Program-made: the position numbers and the translations under genes
The notes under the pieces: model-generated
What the model was told of the DNA's origin: nothing
The model's input: only the letters and a program-made list of their open reading frames with translations
The model's database searches: none
Origin: Anarhynchus alexandrinus
Taxonomy: Eukaryota; Chordata; Aves; Charadriiformes; Charadriidae
Direction: 5' to 3'
Length of the DNA: 64,000 bases
Assembly (NCBI GenBank): GCA_008711295.1
Contig: VUYV01000015.1
Span: forward strand, 1,817,054 to 1,881,053
Shown here: positions 50,000-63,700 of the stretch, one piece after another
Numbering within the stretch: the first letter of the stretch is position 1
How the letters are laid out: every line of letters starts with the position of its first letter

Positions 50000-51428
50000 C
50001 ATAGAAAGGCACCTTCACACATCTTTAATTTCTGTAACTAGTTTTAATAATTTCCCTGGGACCATCCTGAAAATAGACCTTTTCTCAGTTATATCCTGGT
50101 TATGCAGGTCAAATTGATTTATTTTTTGCTATCACTTTTTTTGTGATCTGGATAAGCATACATAAACATGAAATCGTGGATATTAAACTGTACCTAGCAT
50201 TTTATGTTCTTTCCCATGCAACTTCTTCCTTTTTCAGAGTATGAACCGTAAAAACAACCTGATGCATAGCTTTACTTTCTGGACATAGTCAGCACTATGC
50301 AATTTAGATTGCAAGTATAGAAACTTTGGTAATGCTAAGAATTAGGCAGGTTGTGATAATGTTTTATAAAACTCTACATGAACTGGGAAATTGTGTGTGT
50401 TGTTAAATGCAAAATTACACCTCATTTTTTGAGGAAGAAGGGGAGTGTTGTTGAGGAGATGGGAAATCTCAGGGTTTTTTTAGTGGTTTGCAATTGATGA
50501 AGAAAACCAGTATGAAACTTTGATTTGTATACATAGTGGTTTTTCCCTTCAGTGATTATAAAATTAGGATGGCAGTGTGTATGTGTGTGTCTATATAAAT
50601 GTTTCATGCTTTATGAGAACATACAGGGTTACTGAATTAAAATAATGTAGTTGAAACTTCATTGAATGGTCAGCTTCTTTTGAAATATAATTAGGAGATG
50701 CAATAACTTCCATTTTGTGTGTGCAAACAGAAAATGTGCATATGGAGCCAGTGGGTATGTATCTGTACTAAACCCTATATACAGTCTTTACTCAACCTTT
50801 TGACTGTATTTGAATCACTTCCTTCTAATTTCTACTTTCTTGTAACTAATTTACATAATGCTGCTGCTCAATTAAAATGAGCTCATTTTAAGGACTGATA
50901 TAATGTATTGTGCCAATCTAGGTCTTTTCGTTCAAGGAGATCGGTGTAGTTTGCAAGTGCTCGTAATTCTGTCCTCATCCTGTGAGTTAAAATGTGTTCC
51001 TGCCATCTCATCTTTATAAAAATGAAGAAAATGAAGTAGAAATTTAAGAATTTGTTCAACATATTAAAGGAAGGCTGTAGCAGAGCTATGTTTAAAACTC
51101 AGATATCTGTATTCTGGAACTTGTGTTTTCCTTTGTTTTTTGTCTACTTTCTGAGCTTGCATAATTAGGACTGTGGGTGAAAACTGCCTTTACTGAAGTC
51201 AAAAAGGCTAGGACTTTATTTAAAAATATTGGAAGGTGAGTTTTATTGCCAGTTAGGGCAACCTGCAGTAGTCTGGCAAAAACAAACAAACAAAAAAAAC
51301 CCCCACCTTTTGCTCACAAGAAGAATGAACTTCAGATTCCCCATTCTCTGTATTTTTTTCAAGTCCCTAAGTTCTAAAGATGCTTTGGTTGTATTAAACC
51401 TGCTTGTGTCAAACTGAACCTTTTTGCT

Positions 51429-51465
51429 ACTTGCAAGAACTTGTCTGACAATGGTTCTTGCAAGT
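51429..51465. repeat. Near-perfect hairpin (12-bp arms)
   Basis: ACTTGCAAGAAC (51429-51440) and GTTCTTGCAAGT (51454-51465) are perfect reverse complements. The interior TTGTCTGACAA is itself an inverted repeat, so the whole 37 bases are almost palindromic. No known family was recognised. Confidence 0.85.
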
Positions 51466-54400
51466 TACTGCTGCTTTTGTCTTCCTATATTTTCATTTCA
51501 GACTTGGTCTTAATCTCCTTGTGGAACATTTAGTAGGCATTTTCTGTTTGTCTGCGCATGGACATTAATTCCTTAAACAGCTTTAGGGTTTCTAGAAAAT
51601 CTAATGGTGAAAACTGAAGCTGTCTCTCTTGCCATTTCCATGCTAAGTATCTGTTTGGATGTGTGGATGCTGATATTTTATCTTGTTCTTGAACAACTTT
51701 ATATTGCAAACTTGATTTGTTATCCAGCTGAGATGCAGTAAGTCCAATATGGTATCTGTCACCTTTGGCAACGGGGCATTTCTGAATAGGTGTAGGAATT
51801 TACATCAGAGAAAGTGTCTTAATACCAGTATGTTGAAACTTTCCTTTCCAGGATGTTGGATTGGTTGCAGTCTGTATTATGAAGCTGCATACAAGCTGTG
51901 TCCAAAGACTTTCTTGGAATGATTGTCCTTAAAATTTTGATCGGTTAAGAAAAACCCTAGTTTTCTCTTGCTGTTTTTCCGTTGTTGGTGTGGTGGTGTT
52001 GGTGGTTTTTGTTTTTTTTTCTTTTAGAAAGATGGTATTCCTAACTCTGTAGGAAAATTAGCTATGTAAAATGGTTGGCTTCTTGCTAATGATTATGGCT
52101 GAGTTGCCCCTCCACCTTCCATCTTCCAAATATTTGGAGTATGCTTTTGTAATTTTTCTTTGTATATGCAATTTTGTATTCCTGCCATGATTAAGAAGCA
52201 TTGCTTCCTTCTCTTCTGCCAAGGGAAGGAAAGAAAAGACTTATGTAGCAGCAGGGAGGGGTTTATGAGCCACCCTGCTTGGTTGGTGAGAGGTGCACAG
52301 GTTTCTGTTTGAGCTGTAATTATGTAGTGGGAGAATTGGCCAAGTGGATAATGCTAGGGCACTTTTCCTTACTTAGCTCTCAGAGGGGAGCTACCATTGG
52401 CAGGCAGATTTGGGTGAGATCCAGTCCTAACAGAAGACCTAAATTGTAGGGATCTAATGGAGCACTTCTAAAATGCAAGAGTCCCAGTTTAGGAGATGGA
52501 GAGATGTAGTGGTTTTGGTGTATGTAGACAGTGAAAAGCATGAAAAATTTGAATTCTCTTTTAAAATCGGAAACAAATTCTCAGCAGGATTTCACAATAT
52601 CAAAACTTAAGAATGATTAAGTTGGCCTAGCACTCATGTGAGCAAGGAGCCAGTTGTAGGATAAAAAGTGATCTGAACAATATTCCTCTTTCCTTAGGAA
52701 AGGGCCTTCTTTTCTTCCAGTTTGTATGGAGAATGCAAACGAATTCCTCTTTTCATTTGCCTAAGCCCATGAGGATGAAATTTCTGGCACGGCATTGGAG
52801 GTTTTAGCGATGTTTTAGAGTTCAAATGAAAATATGTTTGAATTCTTTTGCTAGCAGTTCATCTGTACAAATGCTGGGGACAATGACATCCAACAGACTC
52901 CTTTCAAGTAATGGCATCCCTGTGTTTTTTAATGCCAAAGCTTTATCTAGCTGCTGAAGACTTTGGAATTGCTAAAGTCGCGACCAGTCTTGTTTTGGAA
53001 GCGGGAGTGAAACCTGAATATCGATAGAGTGAAAATGGTGAGGATGAAAGGGTATTCTCTGAACAGTGAGAGATGCAGAAGAGTAGACAGTCACTGTGCC
53101 CTCAGCCTTTCTGTGTAGGTTATTCATGTAGAAACTGTAAAGCACCAGAAATGAGAGATTACTTGGGGGAGGAAGTGCTCCTGTTGCCCTGGTTAAAAGT
53201 ACAGTTCTTTCCCCAAAAGTATGATCTACACTGGTTGAACAAGAATGCTGTGTTGTATGCTAGAGGCAGGATGTTCTGTTCAAAGGAGCTGCTTTTTTTT
53301 TTTAGTTTTGTTTAAAGCAGTCAGTTATGCTGAAATATTAGTTTTGAGGTTAATACAGGAAGATGTAACCTATCTTGTGGTAGATGTTGAGAGTAAGCAC
53401 CATCTGAGGGGTATCTTATCCCTCTTAAAAAAGGCATTCCATACTTTCCAACCTTGCCTTCCCTTTGCAGGTGGCTTTTAAATATCCTACCTTCACTTAT
53501 TTTCTTAACACTTGTTCCTCCTATAATTTTCAAGACAGTTCTTTACCAGAGAATTATCTTTATCATTCTTTGTCTAATCATTAAAGTTAAAGATGACAGT
53601 CATAGTCCAGGACCTTCCAGTAAACTCCAAGCCTGTCATACTTTCATTTGCATCCATCCTTACTTTGAGCCAAATCTCAGTTATTTATTGAAGCCTAATT
53701 TCCCATATTGTGTGTCCTGATCTCTGAATGTGGCAGATTCTTTTCAGAATGAACAGCTTCAACGTTATTGCTCTGGATGATGATATCTTTTAGAGAAGCA
53801 AAAATAAAGCTCTGCCATTCTTCCTGCCCCAAAGTTGGGTCCTGTGTGTACTTCACTCAAAGATACTGTCTTCAGACAGAGTTTAGGTTTCAATGGCAGT
53901 AATCCTAACAAGGATGTGTATGGCTTTCTTTCATGGGTGTCTTGTCAGCCACACTTAGTTACAATTACCCATGTCTTTCAATGTCAAATAACACAAAAAT
54001 TACTTCCATGAAACATTACATTTATGAAACTGAGTTCCTCTTTTAAGAACCAAGAGAGTAGAAGTAGATAATAATATAGTAGTATTAAATTTGCAAAAAA
54101 ACCCCAGACTAATACAGTTGAGAAAAATAATCCAAGTTGCATAGTAGGTATGTATTAATGGTATCAAGTGTTAGACACTTCACACTGGTAATAACCCTGA
54201 AGGGCTTAGAATTTAAATAGATACTGGAGGTGAAATTTGGGGTCTGAAATCTGACAAAATACCCCAAACTGGGTAATGATGTTTATGATAGATCTTGTTA
54301 GTTCTAAGTTTGAATGAATACCTCCAGTGATGCTTATCTTCCTGTCTAAGTTAAGTGTTGCAGGACTTTGGGGGGAAATCTGTATTTTAGGAGTAACTTG

Positions 54401-57400
54401 AAATGGGATGACTATGCTTTTTAAAAAAAATAAAATAGGAGAGATGTGATTGACAGAATGCAGAAGATAATGAGTTGAAATGGAGTGCAACTTACAACGA
54501 AATAATACTGGAATATGTGGGACACATTAGTCATTAATCTTGGTTATTGACTAAGCTGAGTATGTGCAACGTGTTACTGCAGGGAAAAGCAGATTCTTGG
54601 GGCATCCAAGGACGTACCCTGTTTGTGGAGTGAGAAGGTGGTCCTTTCTGTTGCTCTGTGGCAACATCTGGAAAAGGCTCTTCTTTTTTTATAGCCCTGA
54701 AGTTCACATTTGTGGTGAACAAACAGATAAAATAAACAAGCAGAGGAAAAGGGTAGAGAGGAGATGGACTGACAAAAACAATAGGACAAGTAGGCGTTTT
54801 TATCCTGTCAGGATAGCAATTACAGCTCTATGGGCTGTTGTTGGTTGGCAATTTACTTATGCATTGAGGGAGAAGAGAATTTCTGATCTTTATAATTTAG
54901 AATCATGATGGTGATTAGCCACAGAAGAAATCAATACGTTTCATGTTCAAATTGAGTTTACCAACTTGATTATTACACCCCCTACTTGAGATTTATTTTG
55001 AAAGCCAATTGGAATATTCTGCTAGAGCACTGCTTGCTGCTTATTGTAGCAATGTGAGCTATATTGAGCATGGCACACTGGAGATCTCTGATCTACTGCC
55101 TTGTTTTATCTGAAATTTAATTCAAACTACTGGTGTTTACTTCTGCAGCCTTATATTTTCTGGTTCAAATGTGACTTGCTTGGAACTGTATTTCTGCTTT
55201 TATGTTAATCGTTTATTTACAGTCTTCTACAAGTACATTTGCCATCCCAAGATCTTGCAAATCAAGATAATTAAAAATTGCAACTTAATAGATGAGATTG
55301 TAGAGTAACCATTAATGCAGAGGGCAAGCTGATGTTAATTCCTATGCAGAACACCTTCGAAAGTAGATGTAGGTTCTCTTTCAAGTCCAAAGAGCACTGG
55401 GGGTAAAGGCTGAAAACAATGTGGATAGCAAGGTAGAGAAGCAAAGCACTGAAGTGATAGGAAGAGGTGGAGAAGCCAAGAAGTGACAGCTGAGACACAG
55501 ACACAATCAAGATTGAGCATTAGATCAAACTAAGGTAATGGATACCTTTAGATGACTTAATTCAGGATAGGGTTGGGGAATCTTGTTCAGAGAAGATACA
55601 AACTTCAGCAGTTGTCTTTATGATTATGAGAAGAAAAACAAGGTGGAGAGTTTACTGCAAAACTTACATTCAAGTGTAAATTATTTGGAGCAAGTACCAT
55701 ATTTCCATTTTGTGTCTGAATTTCGAAGGCAGTGGGTATTTAGGCAGAGTGATACTAGCAGTGAACAGTTTACTTGAGTCTGACTCTCTAGTAAAAGAGT
55801 CGATAGGATGGTAGAAATCTGGGTTTAGTGATTGTGACAAAAAAAAAAGGTGGTGAAAACAGTTGCTTCAAACTGGCACACCCTATGGAGTAAACTGCTC
55901 AATAACAAGAACATAGCGCTACAGGGTCCCCAAGAGTTACAGAAATGGGAGAACAATTGCTTGTCATGTGGTTCCAATTAAAAACTTACAAATTGAAGAG
56001 GGCATTACAGATTTAAAACAATGGAAAACACAGCAAGCTGAATGTGCTATGGAGACCTGCTGCGGGAAAAGCGATTCGATTTTGATTGTCCTCCTGACTT
56101 GTGACATTTTTGGAAACGAAGGGGCGCCAGAATGAGGATACAGGGACTGTGTGTTGTATTGAAGGAAGCATTGAATTCATAAGGAAAAAGTGTTCTGCTT
56201 CACTTAATCAAAAGAAGGATTTTAGTGACCAACGTCAGCCTATTTTTGGACAAGTAGGAGAAGAAATAACTAAATCTGCTCAATGATACTTATACTTGCT
56301 AGTCATAAGAAACAGAAATCAGAATTAGAAAGGCCTGTATTGCACCAGTATGGCCTTTCATATCTGTGGTATTTAAATTACTTAGAAAAATCTGCATGTG
56401 CTTTACAAAGTCCTCCCCTCCATACAGTTAAAGAAATAGCCTGGCATAAGTAATTTTATTTGTATTTTTTGAAGCTGGTGCTAAATCACAGGATCTCCAT
56501 TTTTATTATTTTTTATTTATTTTTTTGTTCAAAGTGCTTCAGGCTTGCCAGACCCTTTCACTTAAAATTGCAGTACAGAATGGTTGAAACTTAAAACTGA
56601 TAGTTGCTTGGAGCCAAGCTTCGAAGAGGATTTTGTGGCTTCAAAGCTTTGTCATTCCTGACAATCTTTGTGGCACCACCGCTGTAAAGCTGACTGCATC
56701 AGTAATTTTTTTTAATTTGATACTTCAGCTGTGGTATAGTTCTACTTTCTTCTTCTGACTTTTGTTCTAAAGTGTTACTCTCTGTTGGCCAAAGGGATTT
56801 CTAAGCAACTATCTTACAACTGTGTTGTATTTGACATGAAAAGGCGCTGTGCAGAAAGTGGGAAGTTGGATCTAAGCATCATCTAGAGAATAGGCCCGGG
56901 ACGCTGCTTAGCTGTCTTTTAACTAAGTCCTTATTTCATTTCAAGCCTGTTGTACACTTTCCTAAAACTTTAACAAGCAGTAGATTTTGTAGGCTTTTGT
57001 TTCTCACTTCCGCGAGCAGGAAGGGTGTGGATGCTGTGACTCTGGGAGGGTTGCGTGCCTGAGTTGTGGAGTCCAGAGGATTGCTCCAGCTTTTCGGAAA
57101 CACCTCTGCATGGGGAAGGGGGTCCTGCTGGTGCCCGGGGAGTTGTGGTGAGGAGCACGTACGTTATTCAGATTAGGAACACAAGAGTATGTGGTGGGAA
57201 AGGACACAGATGTGCTGGTTAAATTCTTTTGGGAGGCTGATGAAATGCAGAATAGTGTAACTTTCAGTTAAGCATGATGTGGCTAAATAATACCTCTGAA
57301 CCCTGCCCTTAAGCTAAGGCTTTTCCACGTAGGAGCTGGGCTATCAGGGTTAAAGTAGAGAGAATGACAATGTATAACCTTTCTTATAGGTAGGTTGCTG

Positions 57401-59454
57401 TTCTTAGATTTACAGATTAAAGGCTGTAACCTGGCTACCAACCTATCTTTGATCTGGTTTTGAAGCGGCATTCTGATGTACACAGCTCTCTGTTCTAACT
57501 GTACAGTTCTTGGGTTCCCTCTGTCCTGTCCCAAAAGCAGCATCTATTTCCCCTGCTTATTTTATTCAGAAGAATTTGTTAAGCTATGAAGCCCTTTCTG
57601 TTCATTCAAATGGTTGTTTCATCCTGCTAAATTTCATGTGGGACTGTAGGTAAGGCTTGTGCATTCGCATACATTCTCTTTAAATAGCTAGAAATTATAC
57701 CTAAATTCCTTGGTATGTATTTGGATAAGCTTCTCTTTGTTCAGTGGTATTACCTGTGACTTAGAGGCATTTTTGTTAATTGATCTTGAAGCAGGCTCAG
57801 TGACTTCAGTTTGAATTAATTTTAAAATTGCTCTTTATCTACTCCCTAAAAATCGCATATGCAAGTACTTTGTTCTGTTGAATATGGCTTAGTTGTTCTT
57901 TTTGTTTGTTTGGGGTTTTTTTCTTAGTGGAAACAATTTATTTAAAACACTCTGGTACATCTGTTTGTAAGGATTGTGGAAAGCCATAAATTTAAGTTGA
58001 AAAAGAACACAAGAGGTTTTGGGTTGTTTTTTTTTCAAAATGGTGATCCAGGAGATACTAGTTGTGGAAAAGAACAGTCTGGATAATACTCCTGAAAACT
58101 GTTGGGTTTTTTTTACAGCCAGAGCTGCATTGCTATTCTATATAGACAGCAGATGGCAGCATTAGACAATGTGTGGCTTGTTCAGGTAGCCAGAAATCAA
58201 ATGATTGCTTTTTGGGTTTCTTTTGTTCTCCCCCTTTCCCTTTTTTCTTTTATTTATTTGTGATACAAAGTAACCGGAGCTCCAAATTTGAACAAACTAC
58301 AGGTTTCATCCTTCTGTTAAAAAATTAATTTGTGAAAGGATCTATGTTTGTGCATGGTGCAATGTGCTAAGAAATCATTCTCTGGAGTGAAAAACGAAAT
58401 TTCTTTGCAGGAGGGTGCAGAGTGAGGGGAGACACTGCTTTTTTGCTGGACTCAGGAGGTTCTGTCTTATTCCAAATCACATATATCTGTCCTTCTTCTA
58501 CCTACTTACAGTACAAAATGTCATCTGGAAAAAAAAAAAAATTAGTCATAATGTAGCGGCAAAACTGTTGCCTGGAGAGTGTGCCTGCTGAGAGCCAGAC
58601 GCAATTTGGAAACAGTAATAAGTTTCCCTTGATATGATTATTTTCACTGTGCTTTAAGGGGGAGAGAGGATGGAGAAGTGTTTGTTCCTAATGGGAATGC
58701 CCTTGAAAGAACAAGTAGGCGCAATCAAGGGAAAAATATATATATTGTGGTGTTAAGATTGTAGTTCTTAACGGACTAGAATAGATTCTAGTTAAATTAG
58801 AAAAGAGGTGGATTATGTGCCGAAGTTCAGTGCAGCAGTACTGTCCCTGCAGCAAATGTCAGCATCCCAGCTGTGATGAGCGGTGCGTAGTGTTTGTGGC
58901 ATGAGATTATTTTAGGGTGGTTAGTCAATGTCTTCATTAATGTAGTGAGAAATGCAAGACACTTGTACCAAATGTATGCTATCCTTAATGCAAAGAATGC
59001 ATTAAGCACCTTTTTTCAGTACTGCTTCTTATGAGTAAGACCCCATCATTTTTTTGGGAGCAAAATGAAAAATGCATCTATGCAGCATTACCTACACTAG
59101 ATGTTAAAAGTTGTCTTTTGTTTTTGGTATGTCCCCTGGTAGTATCCAATCCTGCCTGCTATATGGAAACTTAATAAAATACTGTTGTCCATTTGTGGCA
59201 GTCTATAAATAAGGTTGCTGTATGAGAAAATTCTTCTGATGTCCTAAATTGTGTAGTTATGTATTTTTATTTTTTTTTTATCATTTAAAGAGTAGTTGGG
59301 GTAATTCCTTTTTGTACTTTGGAAATATGTCAGGACCAAAATGGTAAGCTTTGAAAATGATTTAGAAGCTGTGAAATACCAGCTTCTCCCTTCAAAGAAA
59401 GACCAGGTAAATTTGAAGTGAAAGAAAACAAAAAAAATGGAGATAAACTGAGTG

Positions 59455-59537
59455 TGACACTGCTCGAGCAGGGGGATTGGACTAGATGATCTCCAGAGGT
59501 CCCTTCCAACCCTGACCATTCTGTGATTCTGTGATTT
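59455..59537 (+). mobile_element. CR1 LINE 3' tail fragment
   Basis: GGGGGATTGGACTAGATGAT, then CTCCAGAGGTCCCTTCCAAC, is the CR1 3' end. It is followed by CATTCTGTGATTCTGTGATT, two clear units of the terminal repeat. It is inserted in the same orientation as hinderin. Confidence 0.93.
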
Positions 59538-60670
59538 TTAAATGTTTATTACTTCTTCATAGTGTAAATTCCCAATGCTGTAGGTATGACACTGTCAATA
59601 TTGTACTGGGCCTGATGGTAATGAATGTTGTAACATTTATCTTTGCTTTTTTGTCACTTATTTTATATCTTTTTTTTTTTACTTTAAATAATTCCTGATG
59701 AGAGAATCCTTGGTAAATCAGGGCTGCGTATTCCACGTTGCCTATTACATTAGTGCATGTCTGATGTATTATTCAAGCAAATCAGTAATAAAAGATTTAA
59801 GCCTTTGTCAGTTAGCTGTAACGACTTCTAGCCAAATTTCTAACTGTAGTTTACCCAATGATGTGCTGATCTGTCGTGTCCCTTCCTCTAATATATGGAA
59901 GGGTTTTCCCATGAAAAAGAAAAGAGGAATATCTTCCCTGAGCTGTTAGGAAGGTGGCAGTAGTACGAGTGGATTCTGAAGGGGTTTGTACTGATTATTT
60001 TAGTCCAAAAGGAAAGCAAGTTTTGGCTTTCAGACTACTTTGAATTTGTGGTGTGGGGCACTAGGTGGCCATCTACGATCCATTCCACTCTTGATTAGCC
60101 TGATATATAAGTAAATCTGCTTCTGCTTTGGATACCTGCCGCAGAACTGCCAGCCTCCATACGTTTTCTCTGGCACGTGGAGTCCCCCATAACTCTCCTG
60201 CCAAATGCCAGATCAGGATGTGCTGTAACCAGCTGATTTGGATCGCTCCCTCTTTGGGACTGAGGTTCAGAAGCGGAAAACATTTATTTTGTGTCTGCAA
60301 TGCATTTTCTGTTAGTTGTAGTTGCCCAAGAGTTAGATGTGGCCATTTTTAGAGTTCTGTCATTGCTTGTATGTGCTTCTGCAGGATTTTTAGCATTTGT
60401 ACATGAAAAACAGTGTGAGAGTATATTATCCAAGATCAGTGTAAGGTTGACCAAATTAGCACAGGTTCAATTGTGTATTGCTTGTATATACTGGACTTTT
60501 AAGAATATGATTTTATTGCTACATTTTCTTTCAATTTCAGTATAGGCTACAAGAAACAAAGAATAATTTTTAAAAACCTTTTCAACTAAGGTCAGTCTTT
60601 AGTCAGTCAAGATATTCTTTTATGGGTTTTGTTCTGCGTTTATGGCTTTATTGTTTGTGAATCTGTTACC

Positions 60671-60746
60671 TTGACTCTTGCTAGGAAAGGCAATATTATT
60701 GCTAGTTCTTGACTCTTGCTAGGAGAGAAAAGATTATTGTTAGTTC
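60671..60746. repeat. 38-bp tandem duplication (two units)
   Basis: Units 60671-60708 and 60709-60746 both start TTGACTCTTGCTAGGA and end TTAGTTC or CTAGTTC. They have equal length and a handful of substitutions, so this is a clean local duplication that has since diverged. Confidence 0.88.
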
Positions 60747-63700
60747 TGTGTTTGGGCTCAGACTCTTCCAAAAATGTGATCATCTGTTTGCAAGGGTAGG
60801 GGATTTATGAAGAACCGTGAGGAGAATTTCATACTCTGGATAGCCAAAAACCCCATGTCATTTGAATGAGAACATATAAATCCGCTGGATTTGAGCATGA
60901 TTTTGATGAATTTGGCTTCTGGGTTGCATGTTACATGAGAAGAGCTGCAAGGACTGACATACCATTGACATCAGAAAAGCTGGGCAAACTTATATTAAAA
61001 AAAAGCCTAAAACCCCTAATACTAATACTTTCCCAGTGCAGCAGTATACAGACTTACTAGTGTCAATGAATATTGTTCTGCTAGTATATTTCTTATTTCA
61101 TGCTTCATTTTCTCTTCTCCCAGAGCTAGAAGTGTCATAAAGTGTTTTGCATTATAAGTACTAGGGATATTGTGTAGAGACAGTATTTGCCATGTTCTAA
61201 GAAATAGAAGGTGCACAGTGAAATCTAAGAAATTGAATAGACAGTTCCACCTATACCATTTTCCAAAAGAAATCGGCAGGAAGTAAATGTGTGGGCATTG
61301 GAGAAAAACTGTGTGTGTATGTATGTCAATGCCTTTTTCTTTTTTTTCCCCCCTTTTCTTTTTTCTCCATGCAACAAAACTGATAGATGCACTTGCTATA
61401 GATAGGTCTGTACACAGACAGTGCATATTAGTGTTCACAGTGCTTAATGGTATTTAGGTTCAGCCTAGCTATCAAGAGGCAGGGAAAGGAAAAAATACGG
61501 TAAAGTAGTGGCTCGGCTTCTCTCAAATGGGTTTTAATTGAGCTTTTTGTGATGAAAAGCTAATGCTATCTGTTTCCTAGAGATGACTAATTCTGTGTTC
61601 CAGTTGTAAACTGAGGAGATTGGACTGTAGTCAGAGAAGGCTTGTAACAAAATATGGGAGCAGGCATTTGGTTGACTAAATATTTTAGATACATTGAGTT
61701 ATGCTGGGGGGAGGAAAAAAGCTACTTGTTTTTGTTACAGGTTGTACACTTAAGGATAACAAATAGGAGCACTATGGCTGGTGCTAGACAAATATTTTTA
61801 ACAGGGGTGTTTCCTGCTGCAGTTCTTCGAAGAGGAAGTAAACATCTGTATTGGAGAGGATTTGCTATTACCACTGATAATTGTAATGATTCTTTTCTAT
61901 GAAAGCTACTTAACTCCAACAAGATATTTAACTACGTATTTTAACATATTTGTATGGCGTGCATACAAATAAGGTCTATTTTCAGTAGTATTCTATACCT
62001 CTTTTCTGCATTGATCAGCTGTAGTACATTATGAGTACTTCTGTATATCATTGAAATGAAAGATTTTACTGCATCTTAAGAATGAGCATTTATGCTTCCA
62101 GCTTCTCACATTTTTTTCCGAGGTTTCTTTGATCTAGATATGGTGAGGTGGAGAAAAAGGATAGTCCCAGAGACCAATGGTGTTCAAAATACCAGTGTCT
62201 GAAAACGTTGCCTCAGATTGGTAAGCTTATTCAAGCAGAACAAATGAGAACCAAAAATGCAGATTCCATCAATACGTCTGCACTTCATGTCTCCCTGAAG
62301 CAGGGAACATTAATAGATCTCCTCATGTTACTCTGTCTGATTAGCTATATCTGGAAAACATGAGCCTTTGCCACTGATGAGTTAGAGGTATGTGCTTTAA
62401 AAGTCACAAAGGAAATGTGAAGAAGTTTAGCAGTGTTTTCTAACCATTCCTATTGTTTATATACTTATTTGAGTACATTTTGAAAGGGTTGTAATGCTTA
62501 TTTGTGCTTAGAGCTGGGGAATTTCTCTTCTCACAAGTGTTCCAGGGTAGGAAGTTGTAATATTGGCAATAGTGCTCTATTTGTTCTTGCCCTCCAAAGT
62601 AGAAAATATTTACCTCCTAGAACACCATTTAAGTGTGTTTTTTTTCCCTCCTCCATTTTACAACCTTGGAAACTCTGGCAGACGCCTAGGCTCAAAACAG
62701 TCACACAAGAGTGCATCTTACTCAGTGTAGTGTAAATGGAAGGGACTCGGTTAGTGAAAAAGCAAAGCACACAAAAAAATCTTTGTATCCATTCTTACAT
62801 GGCTGAGTCTGTAGTGAGCTTCAAAGGTCTTGCATCTGAGGAAAGCGATGACATGAAGAAAGTATTCAGTGTGGAAGATCATGTAGAGATCAAGAGAATT
62901 GGAAACGAAGTCAGCAAAGTAATATTTCTAAAGAAAGCCTTGTATAAGAGGGAAAATAGAAGATAAGTTGGAAACTATGTCTAATATTAAAGGTTTTAGG
63001 AACAGAAGGCATGAAGGTGAGAGCTGAAGGAGGAACCAAAAAGAACAGTTAAGTCCATAAATATGTGATGATGACTGCAGCAGGATATGAAGTAAAAGAG
63101 AAGCTGGATTTTGTAGGACTGAGTGAGGAGTGAATCATGAATTTCTGTGTAAGGTACTGGGCAGAGCAGCATTACATCACCGACAAGAGGCTACATCTAG
63201 CATGTATGAAATCCAAGGGCATGTATTTATACTGGGGGCAGTTCTGCTCTTATGTTTAATGTTTCTCTAAGAGGTGTGTACACAGCCTTTTTGATTTGGT
63301 GCTGATTTCAGTAGAGGCTGCTTTTCTAAGTGAAACTCAGTGTCATCAGTCTTGCTATGAAAACCAAGCCTCACTAATAGATCTGTTTCTAACTCTAGCT
63401 CTTCTAGTTGTGAAGAAGGTGGCCCTTCCTCTCAATCAGTATGCTGCTGAGCTGCATGGCCTATGGCTACGAAGACTGAAAAAATATTGAATGAGTCTGA
63501 GCTTCAGCGTTCATCTTTGAGAGGTGCCTAGACTTCCTTGCCTCTGTCCATCCATTTCAGCACCAGAACTTCCACTGAAAATAAAAACTTGTCTTAAACA
63601 TAAATCAGAGCCTGAGAATAAAACACGTCATGTGGTTAACCTTTAATACAATGTAACATTTAAAGAATAGTTTGCATCTTTTTCTGGTAAATTACTACAT

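Noticed and set aside
54564..54908. 114-codon plus-strand open frame
   Set aside because: No domain or signal was recognised, the start context is weak, and it is compatible with chance in a 38-kb intron.
61022..61438. 138-codon minus-strand open frame
   Set aside because: It includes low-complexity Lys/Glu and His/Thr runs from simple sequence, has no splice support and no recognisable family.
63066..63125. C/D-box snoRNA-like segment (GTGATGATGA ... CTGA)
   Set aside because: The flanks do not form the terminal stem expected of a C/D snoRNA and there is no convincing C'/D' pair.
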